NCBI RefSeq assembly: GCF_017329615.1
Contig: NZ_JAFMTW010000008.1
Span: forward strand, 62,001-126,000
Direction: 5' to 3'
Length of the DNA: 64,000 nucleotides
Origin: Alicyclobacillus suci
Lineage (GTDB): Bacteria > Bacillota > Bacilli > Alicyclobacillales > Alicyclobacillaceae
Part shown: piece by piece, positions 53,338 to 63,076 of the stretch
Layout: each line of letters begins with the position of its first letter
How positions within the stretch are numbered: the stretch's first letter is position 1
Translations under genes and position numbers: made by a program
The notes under the pieces: model-generated
Seen by the model: only the letters and a program-made list of their open reading frames with translations
Told to the model about the DNA's origin: nothing
Database searches by the model: none

Positions 53338-55527
53338 TTACTTGTTGTTCTCTCCTGTTCGCACGACAATTCGCGAAGCGCGCGTGCGGTCAGTTCCGTC
53401 GGTCGCATTGTCCTCCACATCGACGACAAGGGCCGTTGCATCTGGCGTGTCAACAAGGACATCCGCAATCTGATCTTCCACTTGGTCTTGGATAACCCGG
53501 CGCAACGGCCGTGCACCAAGCAGCGGATGATACCCGAGTTCGCCAAGTTTCGCGACCGCGGCATCCGTCCAGGACAATGTAACGCCCTGCGCCTGTAGGA
53601 CGTCCTTCAAGTCGTTCAGGAACAGTCCGACAATCTGCTTCAAATCAGATTTCGTCAATGGCGCAAAATCAACAATTGCGTCAAAGCGGTTGAGAAACTC
53701 CGGCTTAAAGTAGGCCGACAAGTGTCCAATCTGGGTCTCTGTGCTAGCCGTTGCGCCCTCCTGAACGTTGAAACCCATCGTCACCTTCTTGTCACCGACC
53801 CCCGCATTGCTCGTCATAATCAAAATCGTATCCTTAAAGCTCACTGTCCGACCCTGACTGTCTGTCAAGCGACCGTCCTCCATGATTTGCAAGAACATAT
53901 GCTGAACGTCCGGATGCGCCTTTTCGATCTCGTCGAGCAGAATCAAACTATACGGATTGCGGCGCACCTGTTCTGTCAACTGACCGGCCTCGTCGTAGCC
54001 AACATAGCCCGGAGGCGACCCAATGAGTTTCGACACCGAGTGCTTCTCCATATATTCACTCATGTCGAGACGAATCATAGCGTCCTTACTGCCAAATAAG
54101 GTCAAGGCAAGGCTCTTCGCCAATTCCGTCTTCCCGACACCTGTTGGCCCGACAAAGAGGAAGGACCCAATCGGCCTATCGCCTTTGCGCAAGCCAGTCC
54201 GGCTGCGGCGCACCGCTTTGGCCACTTTCTGAACAGCTTCCGCTTGCCCAATGACGCGGCTCGCTAATTCCTTCTCCAAATCGCGTAATTTACTCTGCTC
54301 AGACGCTTGAATCTTTTGCACAGGTATCCCCGTCTTCTCTTCGACAATCGCCTGAATATCGCGCAGTGTGACTTCGACCGTCTTCGTGTCTGCTGGGGTG
54401 CGGGCAATGAGATCGCGTAAGCGCATTTCTTCCTTATGAAGCTCCGCAGCGCGTTCGTATGCTTCGACCTCCGTGGCCGCCTGTTTGTCCCGCACGACCT
54501 TCTCGAGTTGCGCCCGCAAATCTTCCTGCTGCTGATTGCCAATACGCAAATTCGCTTTCGATCCCGCCTCATCCAACAAGTCAATCGCCTTATCCGGCAG
54601 ATAGCGGTCGGAGATATACCGGTTCGACAGCGTCACACATGCAGCAATCGCCTCATCCGTATAACGCACCTGGTGATACGCTTCATACTTCGGGCGGATA
54701 CCCTGGAGAATTTGAATCGCTTCGTCAACCGTCGGTTCGTCAACCGTCACCGGTTGAAAACGCCGCTCCAGCGCCGCATCCTTTTCAATCTGGCGGTACT
54801 CTTTCAACGTCGTAGCGCCAATCACCTGAATGTCACCGCGAGCCAGTGCAGGCTTGAGGATGTTGCCAGCATCCATCGAACCCTGCGCTTGTCCAGCTCC
54901 GACCAATAGATGAATCTCGTCGATAAACAAAATGACTTCCGGGCGAGCTTGCAATTCTCGAATCAGATGGTTCATCCGCTCTTCAAATTGTCCACGGATT
55001 CCCGTGTCCGCGACAAGCGACGAAACGTCCAAATTATAAACCTGCTTATCTCGCAACTTGGCCGGTACATTTCCCTCTACAATGCGCAACGCCAATCCTT
55101 CTGCGATAGCCGTCTTTCCGACGCCCGGTTCGCCAATCAGGACAGGATTGTTTTTATTGCGCCGATTGAGAATTTCAATGACGCGGGCAATTTCCTTGTC
55201 GCGGCCAATCACCGGATCGATCCGGCCTTCCTTCGCCCAATCAGTCAAGTTTCGCCCGTATTCGTCAAGGAAACCACCGCCACGTTTGCGGGTACCGCCT
55301 GGTTGCATCGGCATCTCCTGTGCTGCAGGCGCCATGCCAGAAAGCATCTCAAACATATCGTCCATCGACGGAAACCCGCCAAATGGTCCCATATTCACAG
55401 GCGATTTATAAGAGGCTCGAAGTTTTCCAAAACATTCGGCACATACATGTAATGCATTTTTGTGTCCATTCACATTGACGCGAACTTCTGTGTTCGCCGG
55501 ATGTTCTTTACAAATATCACAACGCAT
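53338..55527 (-). CDS. clpE: ATP-dependent chaperone-protease ATPase ClpE
   Basis: 729-residue Hsp100 protein. The N-terminus is a ClpE-type zinc finger (C3, C6, C29, C32), not the double Clp-N domain of ClpC. Two AAA modules follow, with Walker A motifs GEPGVGKT (about residue 135) and GPTGVGKT (about residue 465), sensor-type ALERRFQPV in between, and a UVR-like linker around [12 protein letters not shown]. It unfolds aggregated proteins and delivers them to ClpP. It starts at ATG 55527. The promoter carries two CtsR heptad repeats, so it is induced by heat or protein stress as in Bacillus. Confidence 0.95.
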   Translation of the reverse strand: MRCDICKEHPANTEVRVNVNGHKNALHVCAECFGKLRASYKSPVNMGPFGGFPSMDDMFEMLSGMAPAAQEMPMQPGGTRKRGGGFLDEYGRNLTDWAKEGRIDPVIGRDKEIARVIEILNRRNKNNPVLIGEPGVGKTAIAEGLALRIVEGNVPAKLRDKQVYNLDVSSLVADTGIRGQFEERMNHLIRELQARPEVILFIDEIHLLVGAGQAQGSMDAGNILKPALARGDIQVIGATTLKEYRQIEKDAALERRFQPVTVDEPTVDEAIQILQGIRPKYEAYHQVRYTDEAIAACVTLSNRYISDRYLPDKAIDLLDEAGSKANLRIGNQQQEDLRAQLEKVVRDKQAATEVEAYERAAELHKEEMRLRDLIARTPADTKTVEVTLRDIQAIVEEKTGIPVQKIQASEQSKLRDLEKELASRVIGQAEAVQKVAKAVRRSRTGLRKGDRPIGSFLFVGPTGVGKTELAKSLALTLFGSKDAMIRLDMSEYMEKHSVSKLIGSPPGYVGYDEAGQLTEQVRRNPYSLILLDEIEKAHPDVQHMFLQIMEDGRLTDSQGRTVSFKDTILIMTSNAGVGDKKVTMGFNVQEGATASTETQIGHLSAYFKPEFLNRFDAIVDFAPLTKSDLKQIVGLFLNDLKDVLQAQGVTLSWTDAAVAKLGELGYHPLLGARPLRRVIQDQVEDQIADVLVDTPDATALVVDVEDNATDGTDRTRASRIVVRTGENNK

Positions 55528-55568
55528 GTTTCAAGACCTCCTTCGTCATATTCACATTCGTTGTTGAC

Positions 55569-55645
55569 TTTAACTTTCTTTGACCTTTTGACGTCAAATT
55601 GACTTTGACTAACTTTGATTATATACAGTTTTGATCAATTTGCAA
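55569..55645 (-). promoter_or_regulatory. clpE promoter with two CtsR boxes
   Basis: On the minus strand TTGCAA and TATAAT (plus-strand ATTATA, 55618-55623) are 16-17 bases apart. Just downstream are two heptad direct repeats with 3-base spacers in the CtsR pattern: AATCAAA-GTT-AGTCAAA (plus-strand TTTGACT-AAC-TTTGATT, 55604-55620) and GGTCAAA-GAA-AGTTAAA (plus-strand TTTAACT-TTC-TTTGACC, 55569-55585). Each has one mismatch to RGTCAAA-NAN-RGTCAAA. Confidence 0.85.
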
Positions 55646-55678
55646 GTGGGCTACGAAACCATGGCGGCGCGATTCGCT

Positions 55679-56635
55679 CTAAAGTCCACACATAAATTGA
55701 AGAATTTTATCAGACATTCCAGGCAGCGACTCGTGCCCGAAATCCGGGAACAACTCTAACCGTTTCTCCGCCGTAATCTTGTTATACGCGGCAAATTGCG
55801 TCGATGGCGGGCACACCGTATCCATCAGACCCATCCCCCACATGACTCGTCCGCGAATGCGCGGCGCCAGGTGCTGAATGTCAATATAGCCAAGCCGTGT
55901 GAAGATTTCAGCTTCCCGTATGTGCTGCGGATCATGATTTCGAAAGAACGGCACAATCTCCTCCAAACAGCCACCCAAATCCATTTCCCAAGCCCGCCGA
56001 TAGTCGCTGAGAAATGGGTAGACAGCAGCGCACCTCCGAATACGCGGTTCCAATGCGGCACAAACGACAGCCAGCGCACCACCTTGCGACCATCCCATGA
56101 CACCGATACGATGCGAATCAACCTCTGGAAATGCCATGACAAGATGTGCAAGTTGTACCGTATCTAAATAAATCTGACGATACAAAAGGTTGTCTGGTGC
56201 ATCCTCCAAGCCGCGGATAATATGACCACGGTACGTTGTTCCCCGCACACGCCCCGAATCCTCTGAGCGGCCTCCTTGGCCACGGCAGTCCATCGCAATC
56301 ACCGAATATCCTAGCGATGTATATACCAGTTTTTCCGACCAGTCTCCTGCACTCCCCTTATAGCCATGAAATTGAAGCACAGCCGGATGCGGCGAACGCG
56401 CGCGCTTTGGGCGCAAATATTGCGCATGAATTCTCGCGTTGCGAACACCCGTGAAATAGATATCATAACACGCCACGTCCGGCACCGAAAACGAGCTCTC
56501 TACCATTTCCAACTGTGAATCCACAGTGTGCAATTCCTCCAGCGCTTGCTCCCAAAACATATCAAAATCATCTGGTTTCGGATTTCTTCCTAGATACAAC
56601 CTTAATTCCGTAAGCGTCATATCGATAGCTGGCAC
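55679..56635 (-). CDS. acetyl-xylan esterase / cephalosporin-C deacetylase family hydrolase
   Basis: 318-residue alpha/beta hydrolase of the AXE1/CAH family, carbohydrate esterase family 7. Nucleophile S183 in GWSQGG, Asp272 in GLMDTVCPPS and His301 in FGHESLP form the triad. The RGQGG loop (RGQGGRSED, 118-126) is the family signature. It removes acetyl groups from xylo-oligosaccharides and also accepts cephalosporin C. No signal peptide is present, so it acts in the cytosol on imported sugars. GTG 56635 follows AGGGGACGAGG; ATG 56620 is an alternative. Confidence 0.92.
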   Translation of the reverse strand: MPAIDMTLTELRLYLGRNPKPDDFDMFWEQALEELHTVDSQLEMVESSFSVPDVACYDIYFTGVRNARIHAQYLRPKRARSPHPAVLQFHGYKGSAGDWSEKLVYTSLGYSVIAMDCRGQGGRSEDSGRVRGTTYRGHIIRGLEDAPDNLLYRQIYLDTVQLAHLVMAFPEVDSHRIGVMGWSQGGALAVVCAALEPRIRRCAAVYPFLSDYRRAWEMDLGGCLEEIVPFFRNHDPQHIREAEIFTRLGYIDIQHLAPRIRGRVMWGMGLMDTVCPPSTQFAAYNKITAEKRLELFPDFGHESLPGMSDKILQFMCGL

Positions 56636-56698
56636 GAACCTCGTCCCCTAACGTCATCAGATTAAAATGTGTTTTTTGGAGCGAAACAACCGTTGAAC

Positions 56699-57151
56699 CT
56701 AGATGCGGTGTATATCATTGCGGAGGTGCCATCCCCCATTCCGTACGGAGTGGGAGATATGTGCCCATGCCGAGTCACCAATGGCTTCAAAGTGGACAAA
56801 GTGATGGATGTGCAGCAAAGCGGCAATAGTCAAGATGACAGCTGTCGCTGGAACGGACACCATTGCAAAACGTCTTGACACCCAAATGGTGGCGCGCCCA
56901 GGGAAACGAGGCGAATGGTCCTTTTTCTGGAAATTACATAAATTTGTATTTCTCATCTGATCTACTGGCGCATTCGCCTCGCTTGGTGGACGTTGTAAAT
57001 CGCGGAGAATTTGCCGATATTCAATCAAATCTGCCTGACAGGTGAAACAAGTAGGAAGATGCCGCTCAAATCGCTTGCGACACAGTTCGTCGTGCAGTTC
57101 ACCAAGTGCATAATCGAGACAATACCTGCATTGGTCATGCATGTTCTCCAT
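56699..57151 (-). CDS. orphan zinc-finger anti-sigma factor
   Basis: 150-residue protein with an N-terminal ZAS domain. The motif HLPTCFTC (H-x3-C-x2-C) with an upstream Cys pair (CRYC) is that of zinc anti-sigma factors. A single hydrophobic segment (about residues 96-112) follows, and a short outer tail, so it would hold an ECF sigma factor at the membrane. No sigma-factor gene is beside it, unlike the usual arrangement. ATG 57151 has GAGG 5 bases upstream. The partner sigma may be elsewhere, or the gene may be a relic. Confidence 0.82.
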   Translation of the reverse strand: MENMHDQCRYCLDYALGELHDELCRKRFERHLPTCFTCQADLIEYRQILRDLQRPPSEANAPVDQMRNTNLCNFQKKDHSPRFPGRATIWVSRRFAMVSVPATAVILTIAALLHIHHFVHFEAIGDSAWAHISHSVRNGGWHLRNDIHRI

Positions 57152-57524
57152 TCATACCTCACTTCTGTATGTTTGCGCCGTGTCGGCAGTCCAATCAATG
57201 CGAATCTATCTACCGTAACCCATCGCCCAAATGTATCACGGGCCTGTCCAATTCATCATACCACCAAGTCGCGTTGACGACGACGCTGCCACCGATAAAC
57301 ATACAATACTCCACAAATTCTCCATACAACATAAGAGACGAGCCGATATACTCTATCCTACACAAACCTACTTCGGACAGCGTTGCTCGCAGCTGTCCGC
57401 TTTTTTATTCTCCGGCAGCCACAGGGTTTACAGACGTACACACTCGTTTACCCTATAAGCAGAGATTCCACTTTTTCAATTACGTTCCCTATCAGCGATT
57501 CTCGTATCCGAAAGGAGCACGCCG
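57152..57524. other. leader/intergenic region of the radical SAM gene
   Basis: 373 bases without a supported ORF, between the divergent anti-sigma and radical SAM genes. It contains the intrinsic terminator at 57374-57406 on the plus strand. A TATACT at 57343-57348 is a possible -10 element. No recognisable cobalamin or SAM riboswitch core was seen by eye. Confidence 0.5.
57374..57406 (+). terminator. intrinsic terminator or attenuator upstream of the radical SAM gene
   Basis: CGGACAGC (57374-57381) / GCTGTCCG (57392-57399) with a 10-base loop and then C plus six Ts (57401-57406). It is oriented on the plus strand, 119 bases before the start codon at 57525, and no plus-strand gene lies upstream. 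Confidence 0.82.
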
Positions 57525-59306
57525 ATGAACGTCGTATTGGCCACACTCAACGCCAAATATATTCACTCTTCACTTGCACTGCGCTACTTAAAAGCTTATG
57601 TCGAACGAGACTTCCCCAACACATGCATCCGCGAATACACCATCAAAGAGCCTGCAGCAAAAATCGTCGCGGACTTGTATGCAAAGAAACCAGACGTCAT
57701 CGGTTTCTCCGTATATATCTGGAACGTCGAGCAGACGTTACCCATCCTCACGATGCTCAAGAAAGTACTGCCCAAAACCATCATCGTCCTAGGCGGTCCA
57801 GAAGTCTCGTACGACACGAAATATTGGATGAAGCGTTGCCCGGACATCGACGTCATTGTCCGTGGTGAAGGGGAATCGGCATTTCACGAACTGCTATGCG
57901 CCTTCTCCAGATGTGAAACTATCGCCAATATCCGCGGCATCGCCTATCGTGAGGGCGAGCACATCCATATCACCCCCGCACGGGTGCAACAACCCCTTGA
58001 GGAGCTTCCAAGTCCGTATCAAGATCTCGCGGATATTCAATCGTTACAACATCGAATCGTCTATTACGAGACCAGCCGCGGTTGTCCGTTCTCCTGTCAG
58101 TTTTGCTTGTCCTCTATTGAATCTGGCGTTCGCTACTTCCCGATGGAACGCGTGAAAACTGACCTTAAACGACTCATCGACGAGGGTATCCGAATCATTA
58201 AATTTGTCGATCGGACATTCAACCTACACCGCAAATATGCCCTTGAATTGTTTTCGTTTCTCATCGAACACAGAGGCAACACCATCTTCCAATTCGAGAT
58301 AACTGGCGACATCCTGCACAAAGACATCGTCAAGTTCCTCAGAGAAAACGCCCCAGAAGGGCTATTTCGGTTTGAAATCGGCGTGCAGTCAACCAACGAC
58401 CTGACCAATCAACTCGTCAAACGCCGTCAAAATTTCGAACGCCTGCGCGATACGATTCTCGCAATCAAGGATTGCGGCAACATCGTACAACACCTCGACC
58501 TAATTGCTGGACTGCCCGAGGAAGATTACGCGTCGTTTAAAACGACCTTCAACGACGTATTTGCGTTCGAACCAGACGAGTTGCAGTTGGGATTCCTGAA
58601 AATGCTGCGCGGTACTGGTATGCGCGCACGAGCTGCCGAATTTGGCTACGTGTACATGGATCACGCACCGTACGAAATATTTTCAAACCACGTACTATCG
58701 TACGACGATGTGCTTCGAATTAAGCAAGTCGAAGATGTACTCGAAAAATATTGGAACGAGGGCAAGGTGCGTCATACAGTTCGCTATCTGACTCGACACG
58801 TATTTGCATCGCCTTTTGATTTTTTCCAAGCTTTCGGCGACTACTGGCAACAACGCGGCTGGGATACCATTGGACATCAGCTCGACGACTTGTATACCCG
58901 ACTCGATGCATTTCTCGCAACCACCTGCGAACCTGCACAACGACAAGCGGCCAACGCCTATATGATGTACGACTTTCTCTTGCAACATCGAGTACGGCCA
59001 CACAAAGTCTGGTGGCAAAAAACGGTGCGGCGTGCTGACCGTGGGCAACTCATCGCCAAGATTGGAGCGCAAACACAAATCCTCGGCGATGCATTGAATC
59101 CTCTTTCCTTCAACCCGAATGCCCTCGAAAAACACAGTGTCATTGAACTTCTGCCATGGCATATCTATCCCGATGCGCCCCATTTAAATCCAACACCGCA
59201 ACCGGCGCTGTTGGTGGTGTATTACCCACCGGGGCTACAAAAAGGGCAGTCCCCGATAGCAAAGATCTATCCATGGTCACAAGCCACACAGGATTTCGTC
59301 TCCTGA
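57525..59306 (+). CDS. B12-binding radical SAM protein with DUF4080
   Basis: 593 residues from ATG 57525 with AAAGGAG 7 bases upstream. Residues 1-130 form a B12-binding-type Rossmann domain (FSVYIWNVEQTL, VLGGPEVS); the classical DxHxxG histidine motif is absent, so base-off cobalamin binding through His is unlikely. The radical SAM domain follows with the cluster motif C187-x3-C191-x2-C194 (RGCPFSCQFC). The C-terminal 180 residues match DUF4080. The substrate is unknown; relatives include methyltransferases and hopanoid- or tRNA-modifying enzymes. Confidence 0.9.
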   Translation: MNVVLATLNAKYIHSSLALRYLKAYVERDFPNTCIREYTIKEPAAKIVADLYAKKPDVIGFSVYIWNVEQTLPILTMLKKVLPKTIIVLGGPEVSYDTKYWMKRCPDIDVIVRGEGESAFHELLCAFSRCETIANIRGIAYREGEHIHITPARVQQPLEELPSPYQDLADIQSLQHRIVYYETSRGCPFSCQFCLSSIESGVRYFPMERVKTDLKRLIDEGIRIIKFVDRTFNLHRKYALELFSFLIEHRGNTIFQFEITGDILHKDIVKFLRENAPEGLFRFEIGVQSTNDLTNQLVKRRQNFERLRDTILAIKDCGNIVQHLDLIAGLPEEDYASFKTTFNDVFAFEPDELQLGFLKMLRGTGMRARAAEFGYVYMDHAPYEIFSNHVLSYDDVLRIKQVEDVLEKYWNEGKVRHTVRYLTRHVFASPFDFFQAFGDYWQQRGWDTIGHQLDDLYTRLDAFLATTCEPAQRQAANAYMMYDFLLQHRVRPHKVWWQKTVRRADRGQLIAKIGAQTQILGDALNPLSFNPNALEKHSVIELLPWHIYPDAPHLNPTPQPALLVVYYPPGLQKGQSPIAKIYPWSQATQDFVS

Positions 59307-59470
59307 GGCTTTGCGCAATTAGGTGAAACGCTCGCGAGGCGCGTTTGAATTTTCCGCATCATACCTGCTATCCTGATTGAATCATCGAACGGATACGCGA
59401 TGGGTTTGTGTTCGCCCTGCGCGCACCATCCATCACGTCTTTGCGCATCCGATACATGAGGAGGATCCAC

Positions 59471-61525
59471 ATGCAACCCCCAAAGGCAAAACGCATTCCA
59501 CATCCACACGTATTACACGACCATGTGCGCCCAGACGACTACTACTGGTTGCGAGAACGCGAGAACCCGGAAGTCATCCAGTACCTTGAAGCAGAAAATC
59601 AGTACTACGACGCCCACATGAGGCCACTTGCGCCATTGGCAAATAAAATTTACGAACAGATGGTCGCACGGATTCCGGAAGCGGAAAACGATGTCCCCGC
59701 GGTACACGGGCCCTTCTATTACTACAAAAAAATGGACAAACACTTACAGTACCCGATTTACGTGCGCAAACGCGCATCGTCTCGGGATGATTTAGCCACA
59801 GCCTCCGAGGAGATGGTGCTCGATGTCAACGCGCTGGCCAGAGACGGCGAGTATCTCAGTGTCACAGTCCTGCGTATCAGCCCGGACCACCGCCGTTTAG
59901 CGTACCTTGAGAATCGCGATGGCACAGATAAATACACGCTGTGCGTGCGCGATATCGAAACGGGTGAGATGCTATCCGAAAAGATAGAGAACGTGTTTAT
60001 TGACGAAAGCGTGGAATGGGACAGCACTGGCGAGTTTCTGTACTATCTGACCGTCGATGAAAGCCAACGCCCTTATCGCCTGTGGCGTCACGAACTTGGA
60101 CACACGGGTCCCGACGAATTGTTGTACGAAGAGACGGATATCACGTTTACGCTCAGCCTCGCAAAGTCGCGCAGCGGACGTTACCTATTCCTTACATCGT
60201 CGACCAAGACGACGAGTGAGGTCCACTTTATCGCTGCAGATGCGAAACCGGAATCCCTCCATGTCGTTGAGGAGCGCCGCGCGGGAATTCTCTACGAAGT
60301 CGAACATTGGGGCGAGGATTTTCTTATCCTCTCCAACGAAGGTGCGACAAACTTTCGCCTCTGGCGCTGCCCGACCGACGATTTGGCACCAGCCGGGCGA
60401 ACAGAGCTCTTTGCGTATGACAAGACGCGCTATCTCCAGGCAGTGTACCCATTTAAGGAGGCGCTTGTCATCAGCGGACGCGAAGACGGCCTGACGGCAT
60501 TATGGGTGTACCGCGACGGAAGCCTCACGCGCCTTGAGTGGGACGAACCTTTGTATACCGTTGCCATGGGACACAACCTGAGTTACGACACGACCGAAGT
60601 GCTCATCGAATACGAGTCCTATCTGACGCCAAAGACGACCTATTTGTATCACCTCGATACAGGTTCAAAGACGCCCCTGCAAGTGGCGCCCGTCGCTGGT
60701 GAATTTACGCCGGAATCGTATCGCCAGGAGCGCCTGTTCGCGACCGCGCCGGACGGAATCCGCGTACCGATGACCATCGTCTATCGAAAGGATGCCTTCG
60801 CGAATGGTCCGGCTCCGTTGATGCTCTCGGGATACGGGTCATATGGCATCACAAGTGATCCTCATTTCGACGCGGCGCGCCTCCCCTTCCTCGACTCAGG
60901 CATCGTGTTCGTCACGGCGCAGGTTCGCGGCGGGTCAGAAATGGGCCACGATTGGTATGAAGAGGGCAAGTTGTTAAACAAGCGGAACACGTTCACCGAT
61001 TTCATTGCAGTGGCTGAAGACCTCATCGCGCGTGGCTACACGACAGCGGATAAAATGGCAGCTCGCGGCGGGAGTGCGGGCGGTCTCTTAGTGGGAGCCG
61101 TGGCGAATATGGCCGGGCACTTATTCAAAGTCATCACGCCAGCGGTACCGTTTGTCGACGTCGTGACGACCATGCTCGATGCGTCGATCCCGCTCACGAG
61201 CTTAGAATGGGATGAATGGGGCAACCCAACAGACAAGACGTACTACGACTACATGTTATCTTATAGTCCATATGACAATGTCGAAGCGAAAGCGTACCCG
61301 CACATGCTCGTCACAACCGGCCTGAATGATCCACGCGTCGCTTATTGGGAACCAGCGAAGTTTGTTGCGCGGCTACGGGCGACCAAAACGGACAATAATA
61401 CGCTGCTACTTAAAACAAATATGGGGGCAGGACACTTCGGCGCATCGGGGCGATTCAACCACCTCAAAGAGGCAGCGGAACATTACGCCTTCATCCTCGA
61501 CAAGTTAGGCGTCGACATGACGTGA
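59471..61525 (+). CDS. ptrB: oligopeptidase B (S9A family)
   Basis: 684 residues from ATG 59471, with GGAGG 7 bases upstream; in-frame codons from 59408 lack a ribosome binding site. An N-terminal beta-propeller (residues 60-410) covers the active site. The hydrolase domain has S535 in GGSAGG, D620 in GLNDPR and H655 in AGHFG (approximate numbers). It cleaves short peptides after Lys or Arg in the cytosol. A bidirectional hairpin terminator follows. Confidence 0.92.
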   Translation: MQPPKAKRIPHPHVLHDHVRPDDYYWLRERENPEVIQYLEAENQYYDAHMRPLAPLANKIYEQMVARIPEAENDVPAVHGPFYYYKKMDKHLQYPIYVRKRASSRDDLATASEEMVLDVNALARDGEYLSVTVLRISPDHRRLAYLENRDGTDKYTLCVRDIETGEMLSEKIENVFIDESVEWDSTGEFLYYLTVDESQRPYRLWRHELGHTGPDELLYEETDITFTLSLAKSRSGRYLFLTSSTKTTSEVHFIAADAKPESLHVVEERRAGILYEVEHWGEDFLILSNEGATNFRLWRCPTDDLAPAGRTELFAYDKTRYLQAVYPFKEALVISGREDGLTALWVYRDGSLTRLEWDEPLYTVAMGHNLSYDTTEVLIEYESYLTPKTTYLYHLDTGSKTPLQVAPVAGEFTPESYRQERLFATAPDGIRVPMTIVYRKDAFANGPAPLMLSGYGSYGITSDPHFDAARLPFLDSGIVFVTAQVRGGSEMGHDWYEEGKLLNKRNTFTDFIAVAEDLIARGYTTADKMAARGGSAGGLLVGAVANMAGHLFKVITPAVPFVDVVTTMLDASIPLTSLEWDEWGNPTDKTYYDYMLSYSPYDNVEAKAYPHMLVTTGLNDPRVAYWEPAKFVARLRATKTDNNTLLLKTNMGAGHFGASGRFNHLKEAAEHYAFILDKLGVDMT

Positions 61526-61590
61526 ACACGACGTGAATGGCGGCCAGATTGACACTTCTTCGCCCGCCGTTTTTTACACACCACAATCAC

Positions 61591-61624
61591 AAGAGGTCGT
61601 CTCCCCGAACGGTGACGACCTCTT
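61591..61624. terminator. terminator between oligopeptidase B and rarA
   Basis: AAGAGGTCGTC (61591-61601) / GACGACCTCTT (61614-61624), an 11-bp stem with a 12-base loop. It serves the two convergent genes. Confidence 0.8.
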
Positions 61625-61671
61625 TGCGTTGCAATCGTGACAGTCCCCCACAACGTTCTCTCCAAGTCGAT

Positions 61672-62979
61672 TTAATCGGCCTTCGGCTTCGCTTTGCCGC
61701 CGCTGCGGATATACGCATAACGCTCAGCGAACTGCTTCTCTTGGCCCAACCCTTTGGGCTGATAGTACTGCGTACCGACCAAAGCATCGGGTAAATACTG
61801 CTGTTCGACCAAGCCTTCCGGGTAATTATGCGGATACTTGTAGTCGACACCGCGTCCCAACTTCTTGGCACTAGCGTAATGCGCATCTTTTAAGTGAACG
61901 GGAATCTCGCCGACATGTTTTGTCTCCACATCTTGCATCGCACGGCCAATCGCCGTGGTTACCGAATTGGACTTCGGCAGCAAACACAGCTCCATCACAA
62001 TTTTGCTCAGTGGCAACTGCGCCTCGGGAAAACCAAGTCGCTCCGCAGACTCAATTGCGGCGATAGCGTGCGAGGTTGCAGCGGGAAACGCCAACCCAAC
62101 ATCTTCGTCCGCAACACAGAGAATGCGGCGGGAGAGGCCGATGAGATCACCTGATTGAATCAAACGCGCCAAGTAGTGGAGTGCCGCATCGACATCGCTA
62201 CCGCGCAGACTTTTGTGAAACGCACTGAGTAAATCGTAATGACCATCGCCATTTTTGTCTGACGACAGACTCTTTTTTTGCAGGCATTCGACCGCAATTT
62301 CGACCGTGATGTGAATCGTTCCATCGGCGGCCGGATCTGTCGACAATACCGCGATTTCAACGGCATTGAGCGCCTTTCGCATATCGCCACCAGACGCCTC
62401 AGCGAAATGGCGCAAGGCTTCCGAATCTAAGCGCACGGCATATTTGCCAAGCCCCCGCTCCGTGTCAGCCAGCGCACGCTCGATACCTTGTTCAATATCC
62501 CTTGGCTCCAGCGACTTCAGTTCAAGTATTTGACATCGGCTGCGCACAGCTGGGTTGACGTCGTGAAATGGATTCGCCGTGGTCGCAGCGACCAGCGTAA
62601 TGAGCCCACTCTCGGTATATGGCAAAAGATAATCCTGCTGTTTCTTATTAAAGCGATGAATTTCATCAAGAAACAAAATCGTCGTGCCTTGCATTTTCGC
62701 ATCAGCAACAATTTTCTCAACGTCTTTCTGGCCAGCATCCACCGCATTCAGCTCGGCAAACGGCAAGTTTAAGGTGTTGGCCAAGGCATTTGCGATGGTC
62801 GTCTTTCCTGTTCCCGGCGGTCCATACAGCAAAATCGACACGGGCCGCTTGGCCTTCACCATACGATGAATAAACCTGCCAGGTGCAAGGAGGTGTCTCT
62901 GTCCGATTACCTCATCGAGCGTGCGCGGACGCATCCGATACGCTAATGGCTCATTTTTTATCGATTCAAAGAGAAACAT
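61672..62979 (-). CDS. rarA: replication-associated recombination protein RarA
   Basis: 435-residue AAA+ clamp-loader-like ATPase (also called MgsA) that acts at stalled replication forks. Walker A GPPGTGKT is at residues 53-60, Walker B LFLDEIHRF follows, and the C-terminal tetramerisation part (KIVMELCLLPKSNS, YKYPHNYPEGLVEQQYLP) is conserved. ATG 62979 has AAGGGATTGG about 10 bases upstream. It stands alone. Confidence 0.95.
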   Translation of the reverse strand: MFLFESIKNEPLAYRMRPRTLDEVIGQRHLLAPGRFIHRMVKAKRPVSILLYGPPGTGKTTIANALANTLNLPFAELNAVDAGQKDVEKIVADAKMQGTTILFLDEIHRFNKKQQDYLLPYTESGLITLVAATTANPFHDVNPAVRSRCQILELKSLEPRDIEQGIERALADTERGLGKYAVRLDSEALRHFAEASGGDMRKALNAVEIAVLSTDPAADGTIHITVEIAVECLQKKSLSSDKNGDGHYDLLSAFHKSLRGSDVDAALHYLARLIQSGDLIGLSRRILCVADEDVGLAFPAATSHAIAAIESAERLGFPEAQLPLSKIVMELCLLPKSNSVTTAIGRAMQDVETKHVGEIPVHLKDAHYASAKKLGRGVDYKYPHNYPEGLVEQQYLPDALVGTQYYQPKGLGQEKQFAERYAYIRSGGKAKPKAD

Positions 62980-63076
62980 GGTTGGGCACCAATCCCTTCT
63001 TCATGCACATCAAGCGCCCTTTGAGCAACCATCCACACAATCACCACACAATGCGTAAAAATGACTAAAAATGACC

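Noticed and set aside
57106-57528. 140-codon plus-strand frame before the radical SAM gene
   Set aside because: It is antisense to the anti-sigma gene at its start, passes through the terminator hairpin and has Pro/Ser/Tyr-rich, non-protein-like content.
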